This document shows positions 11,674-22,505 of a stretch of DNA of 64,000 bases, one piece after another. The notes under the pieces are model-generated. The model saw nothing but the letters and a program-made list of their open reading frames with translations, made no database searches and had not been told where the DNA came from. The stretch is from contig OV884015.1 of assembly GCA_930367205.1 (NCBI GenBank), forward strand, positions 79,747,341 through 79,811,340, given 5' to 3'. This DNA comes from Acanthosoma haemorrhoidale (Eukaryota > Arthropoda > Insecta > Hemiptera > Acanthosomatidae). The position numbers and the translations under genes are program-made. Positions within the stretch are counted from its first letter, which is position 1, and every line of letters begins with the position of its first letter.

Positions 11674-14600
11674 ATTTATAAAATATTTACATTATTTTTT
11701 TCCCAAATTTTCTCTAGGCCAAACGATATCTATAATTACGCTAATGTAAACGCGACACATTGAGCTCAATTGGTACACGGGATGTATATGGTTTTAGCAA
11801 TAGAAGGTACTCAGTAGAAGAAGGGAATTTAAATGGTGTTCTAACAAAAAAACAAAACCTTTGGTCCATAGACCCAAAGGAAGACTGAGCATGAGTACGC
11901 TTTAGATGAGAAAAATCTTGCAACAGCCTAAAAATCGTGAGAACTTCCTTCTAACTAGAAGGACTCGTGACGCTTGCTAAGAATCGTAAGCTAGAGGCGG
12001 TTTGTCTCCAAGTTGATAGCCCAATAAAAAGAAAATACAAGATATCACCGACGCGTAGACCCATGTTAGATGGCCATTAGATTAGGAGTTAGATGCAACG
12101 AGAAGGAATGAAGTCCAAGATGCGATCGCCACTATGTACGTGATACGGTGTCGCTCACCTCGCTCTTTGATACAAATTCCAAAGCAGTGGTACCTCAACA
12201 CATAAATAGAGAGAAGGTGGAGAAAATAACGAAATTATAATGCAAAGTATGTCGATAGCTATATTGGTAGATAAAAAGTTAATGCTATTTAAACATTCCC
12301 CAATAATAATCATTAAAGAATAAAAAAACGAAGATAGCAGCTTGTCAGAATGATTGGCACCAGCAATGAGAGACAGAAGCGTCACGAAAATTAAGAGCTT
12401 GATAAAACAAAAAAAAAAGATTGATTGATGAAGAAGAATAACGTGCACCTAATAAAATATTGTGAATAAACAGGATTCATGAGTAAAAATGGCGTAACAA
12501 ATCTTCCGCTTATTATTCAATGGCAGATAGTCCAATAGTCATTTTACAAGACTATGATCTTTGAACCAATCATGTCCTACCTCTCTTCTCGAGATATTTT
12601 TATCAGGATTCCATCATTATTATTGTTGTCCATTTAACCACTTTTAAATAGGATGATTGCAAACTAAATTTAATTTTTTTTTTTACATAAATAAAGGGTG
12701 CTAGAATAAAAGAAACAACCGCGAGAGATGAAAACCAGGTAACCACATATGATAATTACACTTGTTAAATGATCATGATATTATCACGTGGTACTTTTGA
12801 TCATAAATTCATTATTTTATTTCTTAAACCATAAACATAACTTATATAAACAGAATTTATGTAGTTAAAATATATTCCAAACAAAATATGAATGTTATTG
12901 TCTGCGGTGTTCAGCACTCATCATGGACGACTAGCAAAACCAGAAAGCGATAATCTCCACTCGGTCTTGACCTTCACTGTGGTTCATCCACTTCGTACAG
13001 ATGATGATGTTTGAACTCTATATTTTTGAAAGTAGATCCTCTCCCTTCTAACTAAACTCCTCTATATTTGCAAAATTATTCCTTTTGTATTGTTTTTCTA
13101 TGGCGATTAACGTCATCGCAGATATTTCTAGTGGGTACGTGACGTGAGTTTACTCTGACAGCTCGGCGATCCGTCCTGCCCCGCGAGGGTGGCAATGCGA
13201 AGGGGTAGTTATAGCTGTGTCAAAAGTGAAATATAAACGTATTGGGAGCCCGTGGGAGGTGGGCGGGGGTTGATCGCTGCGTGGGCCCGCTAGCTGTTGG
13301 CTGATTACTCCTTGCTTTATTGCCCTAGGGGGTTGAATCATTCCTCATCCCGTCCCAACTTCACAGTTTCAGAATTTTAATTGAGAGGCCTGAATGGATT
13401 TATGATGCCGAGAGGGACTAGGGGGTGGTGCCCTTGGCTGCGGCGGTGGGAGGGAATGCGGTTGTGAATGGTCGGCAGCGCTCAATGGGCCCCTGCCTGC
13501 TACCCGCGCTTGCCAAGGCCGCCTCCCGCTCACTGGCCAAATTCGAACCAACATCCTCTGCTATCCGGACCCCGAACGGGGAGCTCGACAGGAGTTGGGA
13601 TGACGTTTAAAACAGACTTAGGAAATCGTACTTTTCCAGGGTCCAGTGAAAATGATGTACCCTGTCTACCAGAGCATAAGTAATAAATAATGACCAAAGT
13701 AAAATGTGATCCAAAATGTCACGATTAAGAATTTAATGATTTTTTGTTATTTTATCAAAGCCTCAATCCATGACATATCATTAATGAAATCGTCGAGATC
13801 TTAGAGCATGCCAACCAGGTTCATTGTTGCACGGAGGTGTACGATCATTTTCTCGATTCATTTATTTATACTTTTATTATTATTTTACAGCTCTTAGAAA
13901 AGATTTGTTTTAGAGTAATGCTACGAAACATAGCGGCTGACCTGAGCGAGAACCAAGTCCCTAGGCACCTCCGAATCCGAATATTTATTTACATAAGTAA
14001 AGTGAAAATATGAGCTGGTGAGTGTAAATTTTATGACAAAAAAATATTGGAATACTCAAATATAAATAATGAATAATTTTTTAAAACTAAAAAAAATTTC
14101 ATCAGCTTTTCTTCTTCGTTTAAAGCACATGCAATTTACTTGTTTCTGGAGCAGATCACCGCTGAATGTTTCAATTTTTTAGAAAATATAATAATTGTAC
14201 TTTATTTTGGCATTAGAGTTTTAGTCACCTCGTTAAATTAACAGTCCACTGCTACCTATATAAAATCGATAAAAAACTGAATTCATCCCACTAAAATTTT
14301 ACTATGATCAAGTCAAGTATGATGCATTAATGGTTATTAAGGGTTTTGTTACAGTACGGTGTTAGTGCCAGTTTTATTGATTTCTCCTTGACCTCTTTAG
14401 TTAGTAGTTAGTCTTCAAAAACTCCAACACGAAGGCGCGCAAGCTGCACACCAGTCCCACCAGACAGGGAAGGACATGAATTCTCATAGCCAAGATCTTT
14501 CAATCGATCTCCTACACAACTGCAAAACGTTTATTAGCTAGTTTAATCAATCTTTAGTTTAGCATCATTAGAGCTGAGGTGACAAAATGCTTTTACGTCA

Positions 14601-14819
14601 AACATGGGTTTAGTCAAAGTCGCTTACTCGATTTTATGACTTTTGCAATCAGACTCCAAGCAAAAAGTACGTATCATTAATCAAGACGTTTATATTTTTA
14701 ACTTTGTATCGAACTCATCTTCAAAAATAGATCAAAAATGTTTTATTAATATATTAAGGGTTTACGCCCTTATGGACCTCAATCAAGGGAAGGCAAAACG
14801 GACTATCCCACCATGGAAC
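11674..14819. other. Intergenic DNA with GC-rich island at about 13140-13620
   Basis: The flanks are AT-rich with no recognised gene. The segment at 13140-13620 is the most GC-rich part of the first 20 kb and contains CpGs, GGGCCCGC and GGCGGGGG blocks and overlapping, mutually contradictory open frames on both strands. That pattern suits regulatory or CpG-rich noncoding DNA better than coding sequence. No splice-bounded exon was identified. Confidence 0.45.
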
Positions 14820-14985
14820 ATCTACTTCAATTTACGAAAATACTTTTACTGTTTTTTTTTGGTTTTTCCTTGAAAAACAATTACGTAAATTAGAAAAGAA
14901 GAAATCGGGAAAAAATAAACTGGAAATTATAGGAGTGAAAGGGATCTTTTTAATAGGAGGGACCTATTGAAGGTAATACTTTTAC
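14820..14985 (+). repeat. Dispersed repeat E, copy 1
   Basis: The block AGGAGTGAAAGGGATC, then TTTTTAATAGGAGGGACCTA, is shared with 21665-21790 (+) and, reverse complemented, with 36940-37055. All three copies have an upstream T-rich run and a GGGAAAAATAAA-like block before the shared core. The class of element is unknown. No coding content. Confidence 0.6.
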
Positions 14986-15879
14986 TGTTAACCTTAGAAT
15001 TTGAACTTTTGCGCTTATTTAAGTTTAGTTTGAATTAGACGAGAAGCAGCAGTAGTTTATTTCGTTTAGGTAATTACCATACATACATTAGGACTAACAT
15101 TTATATTATAATTGCCAATCACAAATTTATACAGCTACAGATTTTTTCCCGAGAATCGCTTTTATTAGGATTGGATCGGGCAACAACTCAGGTCCTAGAA
15201 GAAAAATAGGGCCATCAAATATTTGTTTAGATGGCCTTTGCGTCCTTCTCGTGGGACTATTGTGTGGCCAGCTAGTACATAATTAGGAAGCTCGAACTTG
15301 GCAAGAACCTAAACGGATTCCAATATTAAACTATTGCCCTGGGTTGTTTTAGTACACGTCCTGGGCAAGATGGGACCCAGCAGTCTGGCAGTAGCGATAG
15401 CCTAAAGGGAGAACGGCAATAAAGAAGGCCGTTATTAAAATTATTCAGTAATTTAGAAGATTAATTGAATTATAAAAAAAAAGACACTATACTAACTATA
15501 GAACGGTTTTATTTATACATTTAGTTTATTCTTGAGAGGTACTGAAAATAAAGCTCTTCGTCATAAAAAAGATACAAAAAACAAGTAAATAAAAGATGTT
15601 CTCATGTTTAAAACAATCACACACAAAGGGACAGGAAGGAAAAAAATTGCTCGGATGCAACTGAATAAGAATCAATTAATTAAAAGTTAAACACAAAGTA
15701 TTAGAATTCAAAGCAAGCGTGCGGCATTAGTTAGACACTACCTTCACTGCATTTTAATTCCTCTGCAGGAACAGAAATTATGCGCGTGAAAGAAGGTTCG
15801 ATTAACAGGGCCGAAACGCACCTTAAACTATTTCTAAAATAAGACACAATACTATGATTTAAAAGAGCGGAGGAACTGA

Positions 15880-15955
15880 AGTGGTTTAAGATGATAATAA
15901 TTACGTTTTTATGACCAAATGGACAATAGATGTTCACAAAGCAATGATACGTGTG
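15880..15955 (+). repeat. Direct repeat F, copy 1
   Basis: A segment of about 60 bp centred on TAATAATTACGTTTTTATGA recurs at 16405-16475 in the same orientation with several substitutions and one small indel. Copy spacing is about 520 bp, with a LINE D insertion between them. Confidence 0.6.
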
Positions 15956-16094
15956 TTATATGCAATGATCAATGTATCGGCCAAGCTGAATGATTATGGA
16001 AACAAAAACTGAAGTATTATTATTACCCTCCCTAATTTTTATTTATTTATAGAAAATAAATTACTACCGGAAATAGTATCTATTATTTTTTTGT

Positions 16095-16392
16095 TTAACA
16101 AACAACTTTATTATGATGAAATTACAATCTGCCTTTACTTAATAGGCAATAAATAATTGAGGTAAGTGTTTTCATTCATACCATATTTACAATTCATCAT
16201 TCGCTCGCACATTCATACAATATTTACAAACAGCCCAGGGGCCCCCCAAGTCCACACGGTTGTTGCCTCCCTCGCAAGCGAAAGAGGAAGCGGAGTCTTG
16301 GGAAGTCCCCCACGCTCCCCCACCAGCCACGTCACCGGATACGAGCCAGTGGAGGCTGACGAAGAGCGCGAGATCCACATATGTATTTATTA
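16095..16392 (-). mobile_element. LINE-type 3' tail (family D), minus-strand copy
   Basis: The reverse complement of this segment aligns with the family D copies at 11457-11659 and 32060-32350. It extends further 5' than the first copy and includes a GC-rich part (GTGGGGGACTTCCCAAGAC in reverse complement). Frames on both strands here are remnants or chance. No poly-T run as clear as that of the 32-kb copy is present, and a target duplication was not found with certainty. Confidence 0.75.
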
Positions 16393-16404
16393 TTAGCAAC
16401 AGTG

Positions 16405-16475
16405 ATTTAAATTGGTAATAATTACGTTTTTGTGACCAAATGGATAATATATGCCCACAAAGCAATGACGTGTTT
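16405..16475 (+). repeat. Direct repeat F, copy 2
   Basis: This is the partner of the segment at 15880-15955, with the shared run TAATAATTACGTTTTT and then GACCAAATGGA. The two copies bracket the family D insertion and unrelated sequence. Confidence 0.6.
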
Positions 16476-17984
16476 GCAGTTGTTTGTGTACACAGTTGGA
16501 TACTGTTGGAGGCGAAGTGATCTTCGAACATAACGTTTAAAATTTGGGATTTGACTTTTTGTCAACGGAATTTGGTTTTTCTCTGATCAACCTATAAAGC
16601 AGGCATCCGGCATTTTAGTTTCATACGTGACCTAAGATAAGAGATTTTTTATCATTAAAGGTCTGATAGCCGTATCATTTTTGAACCAATAATATTACTT
16701 ACTTTATGAGTAGATATCATCCATACTGGTCATATTACAAAAAAAAACAAATAACAATATAAATAATAATTCCCCGAGTGAGATATATTTAAATGTCAAA
16801 TATAGGCATGCACATAAAATCTATACGAGATAATCTGTGTTTCACTTCCAAACTTAGTGGCCTGCATATCATACGCTGAAGCATTCAATATTCATTAAGA
16901 TACAATACATGAAACATAATACACAAAAATAAAACACAATCGAAAAACCAATCGCAAAGAACCATTTTGTATTGGATTTGGTTGTCACATGTAAAAAAAT
17001 GATACCATGAATTATGAAACTAACGGAGTGAGTACTGTGCTCTGGTGGACCTCGGGGATTGAGCATTTTACAGCCAAGTGCACAGATATAAAATACTTCA
17101 GGTCAGCAAACTACAAAAGTGAGGTTAAAATTTTTAATGAATATATGTTTTTGTCAAACCTTTAAAGAGTTTTTAATTAAAGTGTTTCTGAGATATGTAC
17201 CGTCCTAGTTCACAAATATTTCGACAAAAAATCCTATTGAGACATCTCTTGTCGTTCGGAACTTTGATATAAAAAGAATCGTAAGCGACAATATTGAGTG
17301 CATCCGACTTTTAGTGGATACCTTTTATTAAAACGCCAATTTTATACGAAACGATTATCTGAAATGTCACCCCTAAGACAAGCCTCTTTTCAATTTCGAA
17401 TATTAATTTTTATTTGACGGAAGATCATCGACTAACAATTTACTTTCGTACATTATTATTAAAATATGAAGGTACTGAAAAAAAAATATATTCCTCTTTT
17501 AAAAAGGACTTGATAGCTACTGAGCAGTATTCTTAAATAGGCGTACGTTAATTCATGTATGTGTGTTCGATCAGGAATTACCGTGTCGCGATGAAAATAG
17601 AACTGGTTGCGTTTATTTAATCACCACGGCCATTTAGTCGCAAGTGGGCTAACCTTAATTTGAATAGGTTTTCTGCGACAAAATAATCGCGCGACTGAAA
17701 TCGCAGGTGGGTGCCTAGCCTAACTCGTTGGACAGTATGCTTAAACTAGAGTTTATGGTTTAATTGAAAGGAGGGGGGAACCCGCGTCACCTTTTCGAAT
17801 GGCCAGGATTTTTTATCTATCTATCAGCACATAATGGGGGCATAATCTTGAATTATAGTGCCTAATAAAAGTTGGATTTTAGTGCTACGTCGCGTGAAAT
17901 TGATTCCATAGGTAACTTTAAGAATTCAAGACTGATTTTGTTCCCAAGTATCCGATTGGTTCAGTCTTGAGACCATATTTCATA
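16476..17984. other. AT-rich intergenic DNA, no gene seen
   Basis: Short frames only. The part just before 17985 may still belong to the hAT element that follows, for example a BED-finger region, but I could not recognise it. Confidence 0.5.
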
Positions 17985-18690
17985 GAAGGAAAAATTGTTT
18001 TGCAAGCCGAAAGCTAATGTATAAAACTAATGAGCTTTCATTAATGGTAACATCTTCCTATGAAATCTATTTGGCACAAGCACATGAAATGAAACCATAC
18101 GGAAATGGAGAGCAAGTTATCAAGCCTAAATATTTTCAAACGATCCGAAAAATTCTTAACTGCTGGACTAAATAACTCTGTACCAAAATGCGGCAATGCT
18201 GCGGATTGACAAGATGGCAGATGATGTGAGGTTGGAGGAAATATCTAAGCTTTTGAGTTGCAAATATTTTTCTTTTGGGTTGTACGAATGTCAGCAAATC
18301 ATCTCCCCTGCTTTGAGTGTACGTTTGTATCAAGAATCTTGATACATTGACTTCTTGGCCTCCATCAATTACGAACAACAACTACAAGAGAAGATATGAT
18401 TGGAGAGCTAAAAATCTGTAAGATCATTTGCTGTGATGTGGCTCCTGTCATGATCGGTAAAAAGAATGGATGCATTCCAGCATTTGAAAACGATTTGAAA
18501 ATACCTCTTCTAAGATAACATTGCATTACCTTTTGTCCACAGATCGATTGTACGGGCTGCAAAAGACAGGCTCGTGACCTCAATCACAAGAAATGTTCGA
18601 AAAAGATATTGTGGATTATAGAGAGCTCGTTCTTCATGGCGACGTTTGTTGGCTCTCAAGAGACATTGAATTCAGAAGTGCAAACTTGTA
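17985..18690 (+). pseudogene. hAT-type transposase remnant (GTF2IRD2/ZBED-like)
   Basis: Read on the plus strand in shifting frames, this contains in correct order several blocks of the hAT-derived GTF2IRD2/ZBED5 family: SYEIYLAQAHEMKPYGNGE (18058-18115), RIDKMADDVRLEEISKLLSC (about 18210), TTTREDMIGEL (about 18380), CCDVAPVMIGKKNGCIPAF (about 18430), RARDLNHKK (about 18565) and DYRELVLHGDVCWLSRD (about 18616). Family members have the same order: a segment after the BED finger, the start of the RNase-H-like core, the C/TDGAPAM-GKK-G block, the NFIRARGLNHR helix and the V-WLSRG block. Stops and frame changes separate the blocks. The C-terminal hATC dimerisation region was not found. It is a non-functional transposon fossil. 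Family is assigned by motif recognition only. Confidence 0.8.
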
Positions 18691-19559
18691 GGAGGACAAA
18701 ATTAAACGTTATTTAGCTTTAGAATGATTCAATTGATGAGTATGATAAGGAATTGCTTTTTAGTAAACTATTATAATTCTTGTTGCTTTTTTTGTTAAGC
18801 TATTTCGTATATGATCTGTTTAATATTTTTCGAGGTAGCTATAATTTTTAAGTTGTACGTTTTCTTTTATTTCGTTGGGTTTTAGTTTTATCACAGACGG
18901 TCTGGGCCATTTTTTCCTTATGTTACGACATAAATCCGACTAGAAGGGTTTTGCATGTTAGCGGATACTGTAAAAATAAATGGAAATAAGTGGGGAGGAG
19001 GATTTTGATGTTGCAGTAAGTTACTCCTGGCTGCAAGTGCGTTGTGTTCTCTACTTCTGTTGGTGGGACAAAGAAACCACTCCAAGGAGGCATGAAAATG
19101 AGTTTTAACGTCAGCGGTATGTTTTTTGGTGGTACTTTTTTGAGTAGGACTCTCGAGCAGCTCGATGCAACTGAGTCCGTCGATGCAGCGACTAACGATG
19201 CACTGGCAGAGTATAACCTTATATGTGTTCGCAACGACCGGAGAACACACGATACACCGCTGGCTGTCCATTGCAGACAGTCTGAGTGCTGTTCTGTGTA
19301 ACAGTCGCCATTAAATCCCTGTAACAGCCACAGTTTAGTTACGCCCTGGTATTCCAGGGTATATAACACTAACGAATTCCTTGCGCTGTAGCACGGAGTG
19401 GCCTTATGCACTTTTCGTGTAATCCTGACAAGAGTGATAGCGGTTATTATTGAAAGCAGTACTTGTGTATTAGTAAATACACTTAACTAATTTTACGTAC
19501 AGATAAATGTATTTTCGTATTTTATATGCAGTTTTAGTATTTTTGTTGCGGTGTAGCCC
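18691..19559. other. Unexplained segment with long frames on both strands (18918-19411)
   Basis: Between the hAT fossil and LINE B, positions 18923-19411 (minus) hold a 162-codon frame that overlaps a 117-codon frame on the same strand and an 85-codon frame on the plus strand. Local composition is less AT-rich than the surroundings. None resembles a known family. It could be part of a transposon, such as an LTR, or noncoding DNA. I do not call a gene. Confidence 0.35.
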
Positions 19560-21015
19560 CAATCAAGAGACAGATGTCGAGACACAGGTCTTACCGGCTA
19601 TTGCACTTGCTAACTTCACCCAACCTGTCGCTTCGTCTTAAACTGATATATAAATGTGCCCTCCGGCCAGCTCTGCTGTACGGTGCCCCGCTATTTACCC
19701 ACTTGACTGATAATACAGCCAAATGTCTCCAACATTTCCAGAATGGGATCATGCGAAAAGTGGTCCGACATATCTCTCGGGAGAGGTTGAAGAACGCTGA
19801 CCTGCACCCGTTGCTTGGTGTACCGTCAGTGGGTGAGTTCATCCGCCGAGACACATCAAGTTTTTTGATTCGTTGCAGCACCTAACCAACCCAGTGTATA
19901 ACACTATGACTCCACCACCCCTCCCGCATCGATGGCAACAGACTGTCAGGGAAAAATCAGGTTAAGAATTAGTATGTAAGTTAGTTTTAAGTTTTATAAA
20001 AAAGGTGACCACATCACCTTTATTAGTCAGTTTAGTCCAGTCACTTATAATTTATACCATTATACTTTGTCGGGCCGTCACGAGGGGGGTGCCTAGTTAC
20101 CCTAGCCCTGGTGACGAAGTGAGGGTTGATAAAGTTTATAACCTGGACAATCGTTTCATGACGGTTTTACTATTTGACTCCATTTCTGATAGGTATGTGC
20201 CCCGACAATGCACTATGTTCAGGAGAAGAGGTATAGGGTAGGTTTGTGTGGTCTTGGGATGACCACGAATTCACACTCGGTATCTGAGGGTAGGCGAAAG
20301 CCGTCCGGAATCCCAAAGGCGAGTGTGAACCGGAGAGAGGCAGACTGAATCGCCGTGGGGAGACACTGCTTGGTAAGCTTGCAGGGCCACGACAACCGTT
20401 GTCCACTAGGGAGAGGTCTCTCCCAAGGAGGTTTAGCGAGACTAAGGCAGAGAATCCCACTAGGAGAGTGTGGGGTCTGACAACGCCGGACTAAAACGTA
20501 GCGAAGTGAGGAGAGAGAGATGCAGAGCTTTTCATAATGAAGCCAAGTTTCAGAGTTTACATCAGAGCAGCCACGAGCCAGTCAGCCAGTTGTCAGGAGA
20601 ATGATATAGAGGCCCCAAACCTCCGGTCTTAAATACCCAGCAGGCTTCGTCAGTAGCCAATCAGCTATGGTTTTATATTACCCAATGCCAGTTGAGTATG
20701 TGGTTTTCTTTGTTCTCTGACAAAGAGGCATGTCACCGATACGTGACCCGGGTAAGGGTCTCTCGGCGGGTTGGGTCGCTTACTACCTGCTACTGGTAGC
20801 TCCAGTATAGGGTGATTTATCTTGTGTAGTTAGCGGTCGCTACATACTTGTTTATTCATTATATGATATAATTTTTATAAAATAACAAAACCTGTATATA
20901 ATGTAGCGATGCTACAGGAAATACAAAAATAATTTGTAAATATATTCGCCTGAGGATCTATAATTATAGATAATTATCTGTAAATTTAAAGGGGCTATGA
21001 AAGTAAAGGAAAAAA
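19560..21015 (+). mobile_element. LINE family B copy, interrupted by a solo LTR
   Basis: The plus-strand frame 19574-19885 encodes the post-RT C-terminus: LKLIYKCALRPALLYGAPLF, then HFQNGIMRKVVRH and LHPLLGVPSVGEFIRR. One base is lost at about 19850 relative to the 3.4-kb copy, shifting frame so that the usual ending is read in another frame. The stop and UTR follow, with a perfect hairpin at 20002-20020. The UTR continues to 20067, is split by a 777-bp LTR insertion, resumes at 20845 and ends at an A-run near 21010. The RT domain proper is absent. Confidence 0.88.
20068..20844 (+). mobile_element. Solo LTR (777 bp) with 5-bp target duplication
   Basis: The inserted block starts TGTCGGGCCG and ends GGTCGCTACA, the TG...CA termini of an LTR. 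It is flanked by TACTT at 20063-20067 and TACTT at 20845-20849. Comparison with uninterrupted LINE B copies at 3.2 and 22.2 kb shows that the flanks join exactly as ATTATACTTGTTTATTC there. No gag/pol or second LTR is present, so it is a solo LTR left by recombination between two LTRs. A 5-bp duplication suits BEL/Pao or Ty3/gypsy elements; the family cannot be fixed from the LTR alone. Strand is arbitrary. Confidence 0.9.
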
Positions 21016-21664
21016 AAAATTACGTATTTATTTAAAAAATAAATATATAATATATTACTAAGTTTACTTAACCTTTGTAAGAAGAGCGCTCGGATGCATA
21101 CATATATTAAAATATCAAGTAAATTAATATATTAAGAAATTATGTTTCCAAGATTTCACACTTCCGTTTCATAATTCTAAAATACGATAGCTAATGTCAA
21201 CAAAAATAATTTCTTAAATTTTTTTGACAATAGTATGGTTCTATCAAAAAAAAGAAAATGTGTTTCCCAAATCATAAGCTAAACAAATATTGGGCAATCA
21301 ACCATATCTATTTCTGATACAGTAAGTATTAAAAATATCTTTAAGTTATATTCGGTGGTACTAGTGAGTCATATGGCCGCAAGTAGTCTTAGGTAAACCT
21401 CGTTCTTTTGTCCATCACTACTTAAATTTTACATAAAATTCGGGCACGTGATCAGTAACAAATTTGCTTTTATAAGTAAGTTAGAAACGCGTGTAATTCG
21501 TAAATGCACCTTACCTTTTGTATAGGTCGGCCATACAGCTCACTAGTTTCGTTTGTCACTAGTTTGTATTTTCAAATGTTAATATAATCAAATAATAAGA
21601 GAGAAATAATAATAACTAGTCCTCTCGGCTAGTTTTTAACATGTAAGATTTTAAGAATTAATTT
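21016..21664. other. AT-rich DNA, no gene seen
   Basis: There are no open frames of note and no recognised repeats in this stretch. Confidence 0.55.
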
Positions 21665-21790
21665 TTTTTTTTTTTTCCAAGCTCTCAAAATTTCAAAAGA
21701 GGATATGGAGGAAAAATAAAATAACATGGAGTTTATAGGAGTGAAAGGGATCCTTTTACTAGGAGCGACCTGTCTGAAGGATTTTTAGTG
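21665..21790 (+). repeat. Dispersed repeat E, copy 2
   Basis: It contains AGGAGTGAAAGGGATCCTTT, then TACTAGGAGCGACCTGTCTGA, downstream of a T-run and AAGCTCTCAAA. It parallels the copies at 14820-14985 and, inverted, at 36940-37055. Confidence 0.6.
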
Positions 21791-22027
21791 TAACAGTTAT
21801 TATTTAGAAATGTTTCATGATCAACGAGAAAGAAAACAAAACACTTAATGATGAAGTGTTGTTTGTAATGGATATATTTAATTATCAGAAGGAATCTAGT
21901 AACCGTAGTTTTTAATGGGGACATAAAAACGAACTTAGGAGGGTTTAAACCAAGGATTAAAGATAATTTGGCTATAAATGCTTATATAAATAAATCTAAC
22001 TTCTTAAGTCAGTTTTGTGATAAACAA

Positions 22028-22505
22028 TTTTTTTTTTTTTCCTTTCATAGTACCTTTAAATTTACAGATAATTATATATAATTACAGATCTTCAGGCGAA
22101 TCTATTTACAAATTATTTTTTTATTTCCTGTAGCATCACTACATTATATACAGGTTATGTTATTTTATAAAAATTATATAATGAATAAACAAGTATAATG
22201 ATATACATTATACGTGACTGGACTAAACTGAGTAATAAAGGTGATGGGGCTCATACTCAACTTACATACTAATTCTTAACCTGATTTCCCCCCCGACAGT
22301 CTGTTGTCATCGATGCGGGAGGGGTGGTGGGGTCATAGTGTTAAACACTGGGTTGGTTAGGTGCTGCAACAAGTCAAAAAACTTGTCAAAAAAAACGGAT
22401 GAACTCACCCACCGACGGCACACCAAGCAACGGGTGCAGGTCAGCGTTCTTCAACCTCTCGAGAGAGGTATGTCGAACCACTTTTCGCATGATCCCATTT
22501 TTACA
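22028..22505 (-). mobile_element. LINE family B tail, truncated copy
   Basis: Minus-strand copy: poly-T at about 22029-22040 is the poly-A tail. A 3' UTR runs to about 22290 and is very close to that of 3095-3340. It is followed by coding sequence for the C-terminus (GVPSVGEF region near 22400). A small insertion/deletion near 22385 (AACTTGTCAAAAAAAACGG) disrupts the frame. The copy stops at about 22500, 5' of the segment encoding NGIMRKVV. The hairpin arm at 22238-22255 is partly lost. Confidence 0.82.
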
